From: an uncultured Burkholderiales bacterium
Lineage (GTDB): Bacteria > Pseudomonadota > Gammaproteobacteria > Burkholderiales > Burkholderiaceae_C
NCBI GenBank assembly: GCA_903932865.1
Contig: CAIZHQ010000015.1
Span: forward strand, 62,001 to 126,000
Length of the DNA: 64,000 nucleotides
Direction: 5' to 3'
A program made the position numbers and the translations under genes. The notes below the pieces were generated by a model that did no database searches, had not been told where the DNA came from, and worked only from the letters and a program-made list of their open reading frames with translations. Positions 42,539 through 53,470 of this stretch are shown piece after piece. Each line of letters begins with the position of its first letter. The first letter of the stretch is position 1.

Positions 42539-42565
42539 AAAGGGGCTTCTTGGCCCCTTTTTTTT
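42539..42565 (+). terminator. Terminator between rpsB and tsf
   Basis: AAAGGGGC-TTCTTG-GCCCCTTT followed by five more T. A strong-looking intrinsic terminator inside the rpsB-tsf pair, which would set a lower level of tsf than rpsB, as known in E. coli. Confidence 0.85.
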
Positions 42566-42599
42566 AATTTGACTTGAAGACTGAATACGGAGAAATCAA

Positions 42600-43493
42600 A
42601 TGGCTGTAATTACCGCAAGCATGGTTGCCGAACTGCGCGCAAAGACCGACGCCCCCATGATGGAGTGCAAAAAAGCATTGACTGAAGCCGAAGGCGACAT
42701 GGCCAAAGCTGAAGAGTTGTTGCGCGTCAAGCTGGGCACCAAAGCTGGAAAGGCCGCTTCGCGTGTCACTGCCGAAGGCGTGGTGACCAGTTTCGTGAAT
42801 GGCTCCACAGGCGCCATGATCGAAGTCAACTGCGAAACCGACTTCGTGACCAAAAACGACAGCTTCTTGGCATTGGCCAACGCCGCTGCCAAATTGGTGG
42901 CTGAGCACAACCCCGCAGACATCGCTGCTCTGGGCGATTTGCCTTACAGCCAAGACAGTTTTGGCCCCACTCTGGAAGATGTGCGCAAAGGCTTGATCGG
43001 CAAGATCGGCGAGAACATGAGCTTTCGACGCTTCAAGCGCGCCGCCGGTGGTGCCAAGATCGCCACTTACCTGCACGGCACCCGCATTGGCGTGTTGGTG
43101 GAGTACGAAGGTGATGAAACCGCTGCCAAAGACGTTGCCATGCATGTGGCCGCCATGAAGCCTGTGTCCTTGACCAGCGCCGAAGTTCCTGCCGATTTGA
43201 TCGAAAAAGAGCGTTCGGTTGCCGCCGCCAAGGCGGCCGAATCCGGCAAGCCTGCAGACATCGTGACCAAAATGGTCGAAGGCTCTGTGCAGAAATATTT
43301 GAAAGAAGTTTCTTTGTTCAACCAGTCTTTTGTGAAGAACGACAAGCAGACGGTTGAGCAAATGCTCAAGGCCTCAGGCACCACAGTCAAGGCATTCACC
43401 TTGTTTGTGGTGGGTGAGGGGATTGAGAAGAAAGTTGACGACTTCGCAGCTGAAGTGGCTGCCCAAGTGGCTGCTGCTCAAGGCGCAGCTTGA
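42600..43493 (+). CDS. tsf: Elongation factor Ts
   Basis: 297 residues, with GGAGA upstream. The N-terminal block [20 protein letters not shown] with [12 protein letters not shown], then [16 protein letters not shown] [16 protein letters not shown] and the C-terminal [20 protein letters not shown] are diagnostic. It is the nucleotide exchange factor of EF-Tu. Confidence 0.98.
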   Translation: MAVITASMVAELRAKTDAPMMECKKALTEAEGDMAKAEELLRVKLGTKAGKAASRVTAEGVVTSFVNGSTGAMIEVNCETDFVTKNDSFLALANAAAKLVAEHNPADIAALGDLPYSQDSFGPTLEDVRKGLIGKIGENMSFRRFKRAAGGAKIATYLHGTRIGVLVEYEGDETAAKDVAMHVAAMKPVSLTSAEVPADLIEKERSVAAAKAAESGKPADIVTKMVEGSVQKYLKEVSLFNQSFVKNDKQTVEQMLKASGTTVKAFTLFVVGEGIEKKVDDFAAEVAAQVAAAQGAA

Positions 43494-43553
43494 GTTCAAA
43501 CTTCGTCTGATTTGCCAAACCATCGTCCGCATTGAACCCCCTAGGAGCCCCTC

Positions 43554-44276
43554 ATGTCTTCAGCCAAGCCAGCCTTTAAGCGCATTTTGCTCAAGCTGTC
43601 CGGCGAGGCATTGATGGGTGACGACGCGTTTGGCATCAACCGCGCCACCATTGTTCGCATGGCCGAGGAGATCGCCGAGATCAACCGTCTGGGCGTGCAG
43701 GTGGCGGTGGTCATTGGCGGGGGCAACATTTTTCGCGGTGTCGCTGGTGGGGCTGTGGGCATGGACCGCGCAACCGCCGATTACATGGGCATGTTGGCGA
43801 CGGTGATGAATTCCCTGGCCCTGGCCGATGCGCTGGACAAAGCAGGCCTGACGGCTCGTGTCATGTCTGCGATTGGCATCGACCAAGTGGTTGAGCCCTA
43901 TGTTCGCCCCAAGGCCTTGCAATACTTGGAAGAAGGCAAGGTGGTGGTGTTTGCAGCCGGCACCGGCAACCCTTTCTTCACCACCGACACAGCCGCCGCT
44001 TTGCGTGGTGCCGAAATCGGTGCCGAGATGGTGCTCAAGGCCACCAAAGTCGATGGTGTCTACACCGCTGATCCTAAAAAAGACCCCTCAGCCACGCGTT
44101 ACAGTGAAATCAGCTTCGATGAGGCCATTTCGCGCAATTTGGGCATCATGGACGCCACGGCTTTTGCCCTGTGCCGCGACCAGAAACTGCCGATCAAGGT
44201 GTTTTCAATCATCAAGAACGGCGCTTTGAAGCGCGTGGTGCTGGGTGAGGACGAAGGCACCCTGGTTTATGCTTGA
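43554..44276 (+). CDS. pyrH: UMP kinase
   Basis: 240 residues, with AGGAG upstream. [69 protein letters not shown] and [13 protein letters not shown] are the UMP kinase blocks. It makes UDP from UMP, is hexameric and feeds pyrimidine nucleotide synthesis. Upstream of frr by 24 bases. Confidence 0.98.
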   Translation: MSSAKPAFKRILLKLSGEALMGDDAFGINRATIVRMAEEIAEINRLGVQVAVVIGGGNIFRGVAGGAVGMDRATADYMGMLATVMNSLALADALDKAGLTARVMSAIGIDQVVEPYVRPKALQYLEEGKVVVFAAGTGNPFFTTDTAAALRGAEIGAEMVLKATKVDGVYTADPKKDPSATRYSEISFDEAISRNLGIMDATAFALCRDQKLPIKVFSIIKNGALKRVVLGEDEGTLVYA

Positions 44277-44300
44277 GCCCGTTCTGTCGAGGAGAACCCC

Positions 44301-44861
44301 ATGACCATTGCAGACATCAAAAAAACAACCGAAACCAAAATGGACCAGTCCATTGCGGCATTCAAAAACAATTTGACCAAGATTCGCACCGGCCGTGCCA
44401 ATCCGGCCTTGCTCGACACCATCCATGTTGACTATTACGGCTCGATGGTGCCCTTGTCCCAAGTGGCCAATGTGTCCTTGATGGATTCGCGCACCATCAG
44501 CGTTCAGCCTTGGGAAAAAGGCATGGGGGCCAAAATCGAAAAAGCCATTCGCGAAAGCGAGTTGGGCTTGAACCCCGCATCCATGGGTGATTTGATCCGT
44601 GTGCCCATGCCCCCCATGAGCGAAGAGCGACGCAAGGAAATGACCAAACTGGCCCGCACCGAAGGCGAGAACAGCAAGATCGCGATCCGTAATTTGCGCC
44701 GGGATGCCAACGAGTCGGTGAAAAAATTGGTCAAGGACAAGGAAGCGTCCGAAGACGATCAAAAGCGTGCCGAAGCGGACATTCAGAAACTGACTGACAA
44801 GCGAATGACAGAGATAGATCAGTTGGTGACTGCCAAGGAACAAGAGATCATGGCGGTTTGA
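44301..44861 (+). CDS. frr: Ribosome recycling factor
   Basis: 186 residues, with GAGGAG upstream. [60 protein letters not shown] and [15 protein letters not shown] are diagnostic. It splits post-termination ribosomes with EF-G. Followed by two hairpins rather than by uppS. Confidence 0.98.
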   Translation: MTIADIKKTTETKMDQSIAAFKNNLTKIRTGRANPALLDTIHVDYYGSMVPLSQVANVSLMDSRTISVQPWEKGMGAKIEKAIRESELGLNPASMGDLIRVPMPPMSEERRKEMTKLARTEGENSKIAIRNLRRDANESVKKLVKDKEASEDDQKRAEADIQKLTDKRMTEIDQLVTAKEQEIMAV

Positions 44862-44874
44862 GTTTGAATCCCAT

Positions 44875-44923
44875 GCCGTGGTTTTGCACGGCCTGACTGG
44901 CCGCCCATAGGCGGCCTTTTTTT
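44875..44923 (+). terminator. Tandem hairpins and terminator after frr
   Basis: First GCCGTG-GTTTTG-CACGGC (44875-44892), then GGCCGCC-CATA-GGCGGCC followed by seven T (44899-44923). The second is a near-ideal intrinsic terminator. It sits where uppS normally begins, only 11 bases before the cdsA start. Confidence 0.9.
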
Positions 44924-44934
44924 CAGGAGAATCC

Positions 44935-45783
44935 GTGCTCAAACAACGCGTCATCACTGCCCTGGCTCTGCTCGCCTTGCTGCTGCCTGCCTTGTTTGCG
45001 TCCCATCCTTGGCCTTTCATGGTGTTGACGGTGGCACTGATCGGTGCCGGGGCTTGGGAGTGGGGGAGACTCAATGGTCTGAGGCCTGTGCAAGCTTGGT
45101 TTGGGGCTGTTGTATGCGTCTTCGTTTGTGCGATGTCGACTTTGGCCGGTTGGCTGGAATCAACCCCGCCTCTGCTTTGGCTTTTGGCTGGGTCCAGTTG
45201 GGTTGTGCTGGGCGCCTGGATGATCCAACGAGGCGTTTACGGTTGGGCGCTTTGGCCTCGATCTGTGCGTTGGTGGACCGGTTTGTTTTTGCTGGCCTTG
45301 GCTTGGTTGGCCTTGGCCCAAGCGCATCAGCGGGGCGTGAATTTTTTGTTGTCTGTGTTGGTCTTGGTTTGGGCGGCAGATGTGTTCGCCTATTTCTGTG
45401 GACGTGCCTTGGGTGGGCGGATCTTTGCTGTCAAGTTGGCCCCCACAATCAGTCCCGGCAAAAGTTGGGAAGGTGTGTTCGGTGGCATGTTGGGGGTCTT
45501 AGGGGTGTCCTGGCTCTGGACCATTTTCGATCAGACCCATGTCCCAAGCTCACCCAGTCTTTACACACTGCTTTGGGCCCGAGGCATTGGGGTGGCCTTG
45601 CCTGCTTTGCTTTTCATGTCGGCCATGAGCGTGGTTGGTGATTTGGTGGAGTCCTTGGTCAAGCGCAGCGCAGGTATGAAAGACAGCTCGGGCTTGTTGC
45701 CCGGCCATGGTGGCGTGCTCGACCGGGTAGACGCTTTGTTGCCGACTTTGCCCATGGCCATGATGCTTGTGGCCTGGATTTGA
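44935..45783 (+). CDS. cdsA: Phosphatidate cytidylyltransferase
   Basis: 282 residues from a GTG with AGGAGA upstream. About eight hydrophobic segments. The C-terminal signature SAMSVVGDLVESLVKRSAGM, continuing KDSSGLLPGHGGVLDRVDAL, is the CDP-diglyceride synthase motif with its metal-binding aspartates. It makes CDP-diacylglycerol from phosphatidate and CTP in the inner membrane. Next to dxr by 16 bases. Confidence 0.96.
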   Translation: MLKQRVITALALLALLLPALFASHPWPFMVLTVALIGAGAWEWGRLNGLRPVQAWFGAVVCVFVCAMSTLAGWLESTPPLLWLLAGSSWVVLGAWMIQRGVYGWALWPRSVRWWTGLFLLALAWLALAQAHQRGVNFLLSVLVLVWAADVFAYFCGRALGGRIFAVKLAPTISPGKSWEGVFGGMLGVLGVSWLWTIFDQTHVPSSPSLYTLLWARGIGVALPALLFMSAMSVVGDLVESLVKRSAGMKDSSGLLPGHGGVLDRVDALLPTLPMAMMLVAWI

Positions 45784-45799
45784 AGAGGAGACTTTTGGC

Positions 45800-46993
45800 A
45801 TGAACAAACCACAATGCATCACGATCTTGGGCTCAACCGGCTCCATTGGCACGAGCACACTCGATGTGCTCAGCCGCCATCCTGACCAATACCGCATCCA
45901 CGCCCTGACCGCCTCCAGCCAAGTGGACCTGATACTGGCCCAATGTGCCCGTTTCAAGCCCGAAGTGGCGGTGATGGTGCAGGAGTCCGCAGGCCGCCAG
46001 TTGGCCGAACGGGTGCTGGCAGAAGGTTTGCCCGTTCAAGTGCGTTGGGGCGCTGCTGCCTTGGACGAAGTGGCGGCGGCTTCGCAGGTGGATGCTGTGA
46101 TGGCCGCGATTGTGGGTGCGGCGGGTTTGTCGCCGTGTATCGCAGCCGCTCGCGCTGGCAAACGGCTGATGTTGGCCAATAAAGAGGCCTTGGTGGTGGG
46201 CGGTGACGTTTTCTTGCGTGCCGTGCGCGAGGGTGGCGCTTTGTTGCTGCCGATTGACAGCGAGCACTCGGCCATTTTCCAGTCCTTGCCCGAGGACGCC
46301 TCAAGCTGGCAGCGGCGCGTTCAAAAGATCATCCTCACGGCTTCGGGCGGTCCATTTCGCACCCGCGATCCCCGCACGCTCAGGGACGTGACGCCCGAGC
46401 AGGCCTGCGCCCATCCGAACTGGGTCATGGGTCGCAAAATTTCCGTGGATTCGGCCACCATGATGAACAAGGCCCTGGAGGTGATCGAGGCGCGTTATTT
46501 GTTTGGCCTGTCACCCGATCAGCTCGAGGTGGTCATTCACCCCCAAAGCGTCATCCATTCCATGGTGCAGTACCGCGACCATTCGGTGGTGGCGCAGCTG
46601 GGCACCCCCGACATGCGCGTGCCCATTGCCTATGGCCTGAGTTGGCCAGAGCGCATCGAGTCAGGTGCGGCAGCGCTGGACTTTCATGCCTTGGCTGCCA
46701 TGACTTTCGAGGCCATGGACGAGCCTGAGCATGTGCAGCGTTTTCCCGGTTTGCGCCTGGCATGGGAGACTTTGCGTGGTGCGCCGGGCAGCTGTGCCAT
46801 TTTGAACGCGGCCAACGAAGTGGCTGTAGAGGCTTTTCTGAACAAGCGCATCCGCTTTGACCAGATCCATGAACTCAACCGCGCTACCTTGGACAGTTTG
46901 GTGTGCAAGCCACCGGAGTGCCTTGAAGACTTGATCACCCTGGATGCGCGCAGTCGCCAAGAGGCCGAAAGCAACCTGTCTCGCCTTTCATGA
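45800..46993 (+). CDS. dxr: 1-deoxy-D-xylulose 5-phosphate reductoisomerase
   Basis: 397 residues from ATG 45800, with GAGGAG upstream. ITILGSTGSIGTSTLDVLSR binds NADPH; ANKEALVVGGDVF, LLPIDSEHSAIFQSL, ILTASGGPFR and GRKISVDSATMMNKALEVIE form the metal and substrate site. It commits carbon to the MEP isoprenoid pathway. In related bacteria rseP follows; here bamA does, after 209 bases. Confidence 0.97.
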   Translation: MNKPQCITILGSTGSIGTSTLDVLSRHPDQYRIHALTASSQVDLILAQCARFKPEVAVMVQESAGRQLAERVLAEGLPVQVRWGAAALDEVAAASQVDAVMAAIVGAAGLSPCIAAARAGKRLMLANKEALVVGGDVFLRAVREGGALLLPIDSEHSAIFQSLPEDASSWQRRVQKIILTASGGPFRTRDPRTLRDVTPEQACAHPNWVMGRKISVDSATMMNKALEVIEARYLFGLSPDQLEVVIHPQSVIHSMVQYRDHSVVAQLGTPDMRVPIAYGLSWPERIESGAAALDFHALAAMTFEAMDEPEHVQRFPGLRLAWETLRGAPGSCAILNAANEVAVEAFLNKRIRFDQIHELNRATLDSLVCKPPECLEDLITLDARSRQEAESNLSRLS

Positions 46994-47202
46994 AAAAACC
47001 AATGTGTATGGACGTTTGGGATGACCGCACGCCTGTACTGTATTATCTTTTGATGGTTTTGGCCTGTTTTAATCGACAAGTCAAAACACCGAAGCCAATC
47101 AGGCGGTCAGTCTTGCTGCCGGCTCATGTTGATTTTGGGGCCGGCCATGAATGCCTGATTTTCAAATCTGAAATTGGCTTTTGTTTTTAGAACGATTGAA
47201 CC
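46994..47202. other. Intergenic region between dxr and bamA
   Basis: 209 bases, more AT-rich than the flanks. It contains TATTAT near 47041 and an inverted GCCGGC pair around 47118-47146. No HExxH protease motif or other rseP trace is readable in any frame. A promoter for bamA is probably here. Confidence 0.5.
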
Positions 47203-49521
47203 ATGAATTTTCCTCAATTTAGCGCTCAAGTTTGGCCTTCTGCTTGGAGGGCACTGGCTTGCGCTGTTGTCAGCTTGCCCGCTTGGGCGGTCGATCCCTT
47301 TACAGTCAGTGATATCCGTGTGGAGGGCTTGCAACGTATCGAAGCGGGAACGGTTTTCGCATCTTTGCCTTTGCGGGTTGGCGATCGTTACACCGACGAC
47401 AAGGGCGCGGCGGCTATTCGAGCCTTGTTCGCCTTGGGCTTGTTCAAGGATGTGCGCTTGGAGACACAGGGCGATGTGCTGGTAGTGGTGGTCCAAGAGC
47501 GCCCATCGGTCGCTTCTGTGGAGTTCATCGGGCTCAAGGAGTTCGACAAGGAAGTGCTGGTCAAGGCCCTGAAGGATGTGGGTCTGTCCGAGGGGCGACC
47601 TTTCGACAAGGCTTTGGCTGACAAGGCGGAACAAGAGCTCAAGCGCCAATACATCAGCCGTAGCCTTTACGGTGCCGAAGTGGTCTCTACCTCCACGCCC
47701 GTTGACCGCAATCGGGTGAACCTGACTTTCACGATCACCGAGGGCGGTCCTGCCAAAATCGCGCAGATGGACATTGTGGGCAACCAGGCTTTCAGTGATG
47801 CCACTTTGCGCGACCAATTCAATCTGGACACGGGTGGCTGGATGAGCTGGTATACCAAGTCCGACCGGTACTCGCGCACTAAGCTGAATGCGGATTTGGA
47901 AGCCTTGCGCTCGTTTTATCTGTCCCAGGGCTTCCTGGAGTTCCGCATTGACTCCACCCAAGTGGCCATGTCGCCCAACAAGCAAGACATTGCCATCACC
48001 ATCAACATCACCGAAGGTGAGCGTTTTGTGATCTCTGGTGTCAAGCTAGAGGGCAATTACCTCGACCGCGATGACGAGTTCAAGGCCTTGGTCAAGATTG
48101 CCGTAGGCAAGCCTTACAACGCAGAGACGGTGGCTGAAACCACCAAGGCTTTCACCGATTACTTTGGCAAGTTCGGATTTGCGTTTGCACGTGTGGAAGC
48201 CAAGCCCCAAATAGACCGACGCAACAACCGGGTGCAATTTGTCCTGCTGGCGGAGCCTTCGCGGCGAGCCTACGTTCGACGCATCCAAGTCGCGGGCAAT
48301 GTTCGCACCCGCGATGAGGTCATTCGCCGTGAATTCCGTCAACTTGAAGCGGCTTGGTACGACAGCGACAAGATTCGTCTTTCTCGAGATCGGGTCGACC
48401 GTTTGGGCTTTTTCACGCAGGTGAACGTTGAAACACTGGAAGTTCCCGGTGCGCCCGACCAAGTCGACCTGTTGTTCACGGTGGCCGAAAAGCCCACTGG
48501 CAGCATTTCTCTGGGTGCAGGTTTTTCTTCTGCAGAAAAGGTGACTTTGAGTTTTGGTATACGTCAAGAAAATGCGTTTGGTTCAGGCAATTACCTGGCG
48601 GTTGAAGTCAACACCAGCAAGTTCAACCGCAACTTGGTGCTCAGCACCACCGATCCTTATTTCACCCGGAATGGCATTTCCAGAACCCTGGATGTTTTCC
48701 AGCGGACTACGCGGCCGTATTTGGGGGACGTGAACGCCTACAGCCTGATCAACTCTGGTGCGGGTGTGCGCTTTGGCGTGCCGGTGACCGAAACCGACAC
48801 CGTGTTCATGGGCGTCAACGCCGAGCAAACCGAGATTCGGACGGGCACGGGATTGCCTGATGCCTACCGTGACTATGCGCAAAAATTTGGCGCCACCAGC
48901 TCGGCCTTGCCTTTGACGCTGGGTTGGGCGCGAGACGGTCGTGACAGTGCATTGGTTCCCACCCGGGGCAGCTTGCAGCGTGTCAATGCCGATGTGAGTG
49001 TGGGCGGCGACGTTCGTTACTTGCGGGCCAGTTACCAATACCAGCAGTATTTTCAGCTGACCAAAAAATACACCCTGGCTTTCAACACCGATTTGGGCTG
49101 GGGTCAGGGACTCAAAGGGCAGGAATACCCCTTGTTCAAGAACTTTTACGTGGGTGGCTTGGGAAGCGTTCGGGGTTTTGAGCAATCCACCTTGGGCCCA
49201 ACTCGCCCGACCAGCAGTACCAACCTCGCCCCTCTTTACTTGGGCGGTTCGAAGAAGGTGGTTTTCAATGCCGAATTCATCACCCCATTTCCCGGCGCTG
49301 GCAACGACCGAACGCTGCGCTTGTTTGGTTTCACCGACATCGGGCGTGCTTTCGGCGAGAATGAAAACATAGCCATGGGCGATCTGCGGGCCTCAGCAGG
49401 CATTGGCCTGAGCTGGATTTCGCCGATGGGGCCTTTGCGCTTTTCCTATGCCACACCGCTCCGCAAGCAGACAGACGATAAAATTCAGCGTCTTCAATTC
49501 CAAATCGGAACATCTTTCTAA
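47203..49521 (+). CDS. bamA: Outer membrane protein assembly factor BamA
   Basis: 772 residues. A signal peptide ends near SLPAWA (about 26), then FTVSDIRVEGLQRIEAGTVF opens the first of five POTRA domains (to about 425), and the C-terminal part is the 16-strand beta-barrel with GLGSVRGFEQSTLGP (the conserved RGF of loop 6, substrate/lid contact) and a final aromatic IGTSF. It inserts beta-barrel proteins in the outer membrane with BamB-E. Its stop shares a base with the skp start (TAATG). Confidence 0.97.
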   Translation: MNFPQFSAQVWPSAWRALACAVVSLPAWAVDPFTVSDIRVEGLQRIEAGTVFASLPLRVGDRYTDDKGAAAIRALFALGLFKDVRLETQGDVLVVVVQERPSVASVEFIGLKEFDKEVLVKALKDVGLSEGRPFDKALADKAEQELKRQYISRSLYGAEVVSTSTPVDRNRVNLTFTITEGGPAKIAQMDIVGNQAFSDATLRDQFNLDTGGWMSWYTKSDRYSRTKLNADLEALRSFYLSQGFLEFRIDSTQVAMSPNKQDIAITINITEGERFVISGVKLEGNYLDRDDEFKALVKIAVGKPYNAETVAETTKAFTDYFGKFGFAFARVEAKPQIDRRNNRVQFVLLAEPSRRAYVRRIQVAGNVRTRDEVIRREFRQLEAAWYDSDKIRLSRDRVDRLGFFTQVNVETLEVPGAPDQVDLLFTVAEKPTGSISLGAGFSSAEKVTLSFGIRQENAFGSGNYLAVEVNTSKFNRNLVLSTTDPYFTRNGISRTLDVFQRTTRPYLGDVNAYSLINSGAGVRFGVPVTETDTVFMGVNAEQTEIRTGTGLPDAYRDYAQKFGATSSALPLTLGWARDGRDSALVPTRGSLQRVNADVSVGGDVRYLRASYQYQQYFQLTKKYTLAFNTDLGWGQGLKGQEYPLFKNFYVGGLGSVRGFEQSTLGPTRPTSSTNLAPLYLGGSKKVVFNAEFITPFPGAGNDRTLRLFGFTDIGRAFGENENIAMGDLRASAGIGLSWISPMGPLRFSYATPLRKQTDDKIQRLQFQIGTSF

Positions 49522-50036
49522 TGAACACCTTCCGTCAAAAAATGTCCATGGCCTTTTTGGCCGTTGCCTGTGTGACCTCTGTGGCCCAGGCCCAGGAGTT
49601 CAAGATGGGCGTTGTCAACACCGAGCGCATCTTCCGTGAGGCGGCAACTGCCAGGCAAGCGCAGGCCAAACTGGAGCAGGAATTTTCGCGCCGGGAAAAA
49701 CAATTGGTGGAAACCGGTAACAGTCTCAAACTGGCGTCTGAAAAGTTCGAACGGGAAGCCCCCACTTTGGCCGAGTCCCAGCGGACTGCACGCCAAAAGC
49801 AGTTGATCGAACAAGACCGGGAATTCCAGCGCAAGCGCCGGGAGTTCGACGAAGACCTGAATGCTCGCAAAAATGAAGAGAGGCAAATTTTGGTCGAGCG
49901 TGCCGAACGCGCCGTCAAGCAAGTGGCTGAGTCCGAAAAATACGATGTGATTTTTCAGGAAGCTGTTTACATCAATCCAAAACATGACATCACCGAAAAA
50001 GTCATCAAGGCGCTCAACGCCTCGGCTGCCAAGTAA
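49521..50036 (+). CDS. skp: Periplasmic chaperone Skp (OmpH)
   Basis: 171 residues. Signal peptide to about residue 24 ([10 protein letters not shown]), then [20 protein letters not shown], long charged helices that form the tentacles, and a C-terminal beta piece [20 protein letters not shown]. It holds unfolded outer-membrane proteins in the periplasm. Translationally coupled to bamA. Confidence 0.95.
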   Translation: MNTFRQKMSMAFLAVACVTSVAQAQEFKMGVVNTERIFREAATARQAQAKLEQEFSRREKQLVETGNSLKLASEKFEREAPTLAESQRTARQKQLIEQDREFQRKRREFDEDLNARKNEERQILVERAERAVKQVAESEKYDVIFQEAVYINPKHDITEKVIKALNASAAK

Positions 50037-50059
50037 CCGCGCCTGACGGGTTCAACTCT

Positions 50060-51052
50060 GTGTCTTTGACGCTTGCCTCTCTGGTTGATCGGCTTGGCGG
50101 GCGTTTGTGCGGTGACCCCAATTGGGTGATCGCTGGCCTGGCGCCCTTGCAATCGGCCGGGCCCGACCAGATCAGTTTTCTCAGCCACCCCAAATACCAA
50201 AGCCAGCTCGCTGCAAGCCGAGCCGGTTGTGTGATCGTGGCGCCGGTTTTTGAAGCGCAGGCCATTGAGGGGCGATCGGCCATTGTGACCGATGATCCTT
50301 ATGTGTACTTCGCGCGATTGACCCGTTTGTGGAAGCAGGCCCAACACCCCCTCCAAGGACCTCGGATTCATCCCACGGCGGTCATTGACCCGGGCGCTTG
50401 GGTGGCCGAGGACGCGGTGATCGGTCCTTTGTGCGTGGTCGAGCGTGGCGCCAAGGTCGGCTCGGGCTCGGTGCTCAAGTCGCGTGTGACTTTGTCCGAA
50501 GGGTGTTCGGTGGGGGAGCGGTGCGTTATCCATTCGGGGGTGGTGGTCGGCGCAGACGGTTTTGGTTTTGCCTTGCACCAAAATCAATGGGAAAAAATTG
50601 AACAATTGGGGGCAGTTCGCATTGGCGACGATGTGGAAATCGGGGCCAACACCTGCATTGACCGGGGCGCTCTGGACGACACCGTGATTGAAAATGGGGT
50701 CAAGCTCGACAACCTGATTCAGATTGGCCACAACGTGCGCATCGGTGCACACACGGCCATGGCTGGCTGTGTGGGGGTGGCGGGCAGTGCGAGCATCGGC
50801 GCGCATTGCACTGTGGGTGGTGGGGCGGTGGTTTTGGGCCATTTGAGTTTGGCCGACCATGTGCACATCTCGGCCGCTTCGGTCGTGACGCGTTCGATTT
50901 TGCAACCGGGGCAGTACACCGGCATGTTCCCAATCGACAGGAATGCCAATTGGGAAAAAAACGCCGCCAGCCTCAAACAACTGTCCCGCTTGCGTGAACG
51001 CATCAAGGCGCTGGAGAGCGAGATTCAAAATAACAAGGAAACACGACCATGA
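50060..51052 (+). CDS. lpxD: UDP-3-O-(3-hydroxyacyl)glucosamine N-acyltransferase
   Basis: 330 residues from a GTG. The N-terminal uridine-binding domain (to about 100) precedes a left-handed beta-helix of hexapeptide repeats ([20 protein letters not shown]). [20 protein letters not shown] contains the catalytic histidine. It adds the second acyl chain in lipid A synthesis. Overlaps fabZ by ATGA. Confidence 0.96.
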   Translation: MSLTLASLVDRLGGRLCGDPNWVIAGLAPLQSAGPDQISFLSHPKYQSQLAASRAGCVIVAPVFEAQAIEGRSAIVTDDPYVYFARLTRLWKQAQHPLQGPRIHPTAVIDPGAWVAEDAVIGPLCVVERGAKVGSGSVLKSRVTLSEGCSVGERCVIHSGVVVGADGFGFALHQNQWEKIEQLGAVRIGDDVEIGANTCIDRGALDDTVIENGVKLDNLIQIGHNVRIGAHTAMAGCVGVAGSASIGAHCTVGGGAVVLGHLSLADHVHISAASVVTRSILQPGQYTGMFPIDRNANWEKNAASLKQLSRLRERIKALESEIQNNKETRP

Positions 51053-51495
51053 TGGACATCCACAAAATTCTCAAGCAGTTGCCCCACCGCTACCCCATCT
51101 TGCTGGTCGACCGCGTGCTGGAACTGGAAAAAGGCGTGCGCATCAAGGCGCTGAAAAACGTGTCCATCAACGAGCCCCATTTTCAGGGGCACTTTCCACA
51201 TCGTCCGGTGATGCCTGGGGTGTTGATGCTCGAGGCATTGGCGCAGGCCGCTGCCTTGCTGGCTTTTGACACCTTAGGTGAAACGCCTGATGACCAGACC
51301 GTGTATTACTTTGCGGGCATCGACGGTGCGCGTTTCAAGCGCCCTGTGGAGCCAGGCGACCAGTTGATTCTGGAGGTGCAACTTGACCGCATGAAAGCTG
51401 GTATTTTCAAGTTCAAAACCCGAGCGAAGGTGGGCGACGAGATTGCGGTCGAAGCCGAGTTGATGTGTACCATGCGCAAAATCCCACAGGCTTGA
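51049..51495 (+). CDS. fabZ: 3-hydroxyacyl-ACP dehydratase FabZ
   Basis: 148 residues. [17 protein letters not shown] and [20 protein letters not shown], the latter with the catalytic His and Glu of the hot-dog fold. It removes water from 3-hydroxyacyl-ACP in fatty acid synthesis and shares its substrate pool with LpxA and LpxD, its neighbours. Confidence 0.97.
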   Translation: MMDIHKILKQLPHRYPILLVDRVLELEKGVRIKALKNVSINEPHFQGHFPHRPVMPGVLMLEALAQAAALLAFDTLGETPDDQTVYYFAGIDGARFKRPVEPGDQLILEVQLDRMKAGIFKFKTRAKVGDEIAVEAELMCTMRKIPQA

Positions 51496-51500
51496 GCGTC

Positions 51501-52295
51501 ATGAGCAAGATCCACCCAACGGCCATCATTAGCCCGGGGGCCGAGCTTGACAGTTCGGTGTCCGTTGGGCCTTACACCTTGATTGGGCCAAATGTCTGCA
51601 TCGACGCGGGTACCACGGTGGCCAGCCACTGCGTCATCGAAGGCCACACGAGGATCGGCCGCGACAACCGAATCTTTCAGTTCAACTCCTTGGGTGCGGT
51701 GCCCCAAGACAAGAAGTACAACAACGAGCCTTGTGAGTTGGTGATCGGGGACCGCAACACGATCCGTGAGTTTTGCACCTTCAACATTGGCTCGCCTGGC
51801 GACCGGGCCGTGACTTCGGTGGGTCATGACAACTGGATCATGGCCTATGTGCATTTGGCGCACGATTGCCAGGTGGGCAACCACACGATTTTTGCCAACA
51901 ACACACAACTGGCAGGCCATGTGGTGGTCGATGATTGGGTCATTCTGGGCGGCTTCACCGTGGTGCACCAGTTTTGTCGCATCGGCGCGCACAGTTTTAC
52001 GGCCATGAACTCTTTGCTGTTTGCCGATCTGCCGCCTTTTGTGATGGCACAAGGTCAACCAGCACAAGCACGTTCGATGAACTTTGAAGGCCTGCGCCGC
52101 CGTGGCTTTTCGGCCGAGCGTATCAGTGCCGTCAAGGCCATGCACAAAGCCTTGTACCGCGATGGTCTGTCGCTGAGCGATGCCATGACCCGCATTGCGG
52201 CTTTGGCCGTCGACAAGCCCGAGGCCCAGCCTGATGTGGACATGATGCTGGGCTTTTTAAAGGCCGCCTCACCCCAGCGCGGGATCGTGCGTTGA
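51501..52295 (+). CDS. lpxA: UDP-N-acetylglucosamine O-acyltransferase
   Basis: 264 residues from ATG 51501 ([20 protein letters not shown]). A left-handed beta-helix of hexapeptide repeats, then [20 protein letters not shown] with the catalytic histidine, and the C-terminal helical part [20 protein letters not shown]. First step of lipid A synthesis. The lpxB start overlaps its stop (TTGA). Confidence 0.97.
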   Translation: MSKIHPTAIISPGAELDSSVSVGPYTLIGPNVCIDAGTTVASHCVIEGHTRIGRDNRIFQFNSLGAVPQDKKYNNEPCELVIGDRNTIREFCTFNIGSPGDRAVTSVGHDNWIMAYVHLAHDCQVGNHTIFANNTQLAGHVVVDDWVILGGFTVVHQFCRIGAHSFTAMNSLLFADLPPFVMAQGQPAQARSMNFEGLRRRGFSAERISAVKAMHKALYRDGLSLSDAMTRIAALAVDKPEAQPDVDMMLGFLKAASPQRGIVR

Positions 52296-53470
52296 CATCA
52301 CCTTCAGGCGCCACTGCTCACAAAGCCCCTGCGGGGGCTTTGTCCTTTGCCATGGTGGCTGGAGAGGCTTCGGGGGATTTGCTGGCGGGCTTGTTGATTC
52401 AGGGCATGCATTTGCGCTGGCCCCAGGCGCAGGGTTTTGGGATTGGCGGGCCGCGCATGCAGGCCTTGGGTTTTGATGCCTGGTGGCCACACGACAAGTT
52501 GGCTGTGCGCGGTTATGTCGAGGTGCTGCGCCACTACCGGGGCATCGTCGCCATTCGTGATCAGCTGCGTCAGCGTTTGCTGGCCCAGCCGCCTGATGTG
52601 TTCATCGGGGTGGATGCGCCCGATTTCAACCTCGATTTGGAAGCCCGGCTCAAAGCCGCTGGTATTCCCACCCTGCATTTTGTGTGCCCATCGATCTGGG
52701 CGTGGCGACCAGAGCGCATCGAGAAGATCCGGCGCAGCGTGGACCACATGCTGTGTATCTTTCCCTTTGAGCCCGCCCTTTTGGCCCAGGCCGGAGTGCA
52801 GGCCACGTACGTGGGCCACCCCTTGGCGCAAACCATCCCCATGCACCCTGACCGCTTGGCAGCCTGCCAATCCCTTGGCCTTGATGCGCAAAGGCCCGTG
52901 GTGGCGGTTTTGCCGGGCAGCAGACAGTCCGAAATCGAACACCTGACGCCCCTCTTTGTGCGGGCCGCCCAACTCATGCAGCGACAAAACCCAGCCTTGC
53001 AATTTGTCTTGCCGGCCATCCCCAGTTTGCAGGCACGCATTCAGGCGCTGGTCGATGCGCAAGGCGGTCTGCCTAGGTTGCAGTTGCTCCACGGGCAGTC
53101 CCACATCGCGCTGGCCGCTTGTGATGTGACCTTGATCGCCAGTGGCACGGCCACGCTGGAGGCGGCTTTGTTCAAGCGGCCCATGGTGATTGGCTACCAC
53201 ATGAACTGGCTCAGCTGGCAAATCATGAAGCGGCAACAGCTTCAGCCCTGGGTCGGTTTGCCCAACATCCTGAGCGAGGACTTTGTGGTGCCCGAGTTTT
53301 TGCAGGACCGCTGTACACCTGAGGCCTTGGCCCAGGCTTGCCTGGCTTGGTTGTCCGCGCCAGACCGGGTGGATGCCTTGCAGTTCCGATTTCAACAATT
53401 GCACTTGGCTTTGCAGCGTGACACGGCCCAGATCTCAACCCATGTCCTCGAACAAGTTCTATCGCGCTGA
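52292..53470 (+). CDS. lpxB: Lipid-A-disaccharide synthase
   Basis: 392 residues from a TTG overlapping the lpxA stop. [55 protein letters not shown] and [18 protein letters not shown] are the family blocks of this GT19 glycosyltransferase. It condenses UDP-diacylglucosamine with lipid X. The first ~15 residues are not conserved and the start could be a little later. Overlaps rnhB by 29 bases. Confidence 0.96.
   Translation: MTSPSGATAHKAPAGALSFAMVAGEASGDLLAGLLIQGMHLRWPQAQGFGIGGPRMQALGFDAWWPHDKLAVRGYVEVLRHYRGIVAIRDQLRQRLLAQPPDVFIGVDAPDFNLDLEARLKAAGIPTLHFVCPSIWAWRPERIEKIRRSVDHMLCIFPFEPALLAQAGVQATYVGHPLAQTIPMHPDRLAACQSLGLDAQRPVVAVLPGSRQSEIEHLTPLFVRAAQLMQRQNPALQFVLPAIPSLQARIQALVDAQGGLPRLQLLHGQSHIALAACDVTLIASGTATLEAALFKRPMVIGYHMNWLSWQIMKRQQLQPWVGLPNILSEDFVVPEFLQDRCTPEALAQACLAWLSAPDRVDALQFRFQQLHLALQRDTAQISTHVLEQVLSR

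Noticed and set aside
46990..47190. 66-codon ORF overlapping the dxr stop by ATGA, a possible rseP remnant or small gene
   Set aside because: No HExxH or PDZ-like residues and no similarity to the RseP N-terminus that I can recognise; it covers AT-rich upstream sequence of bamA.
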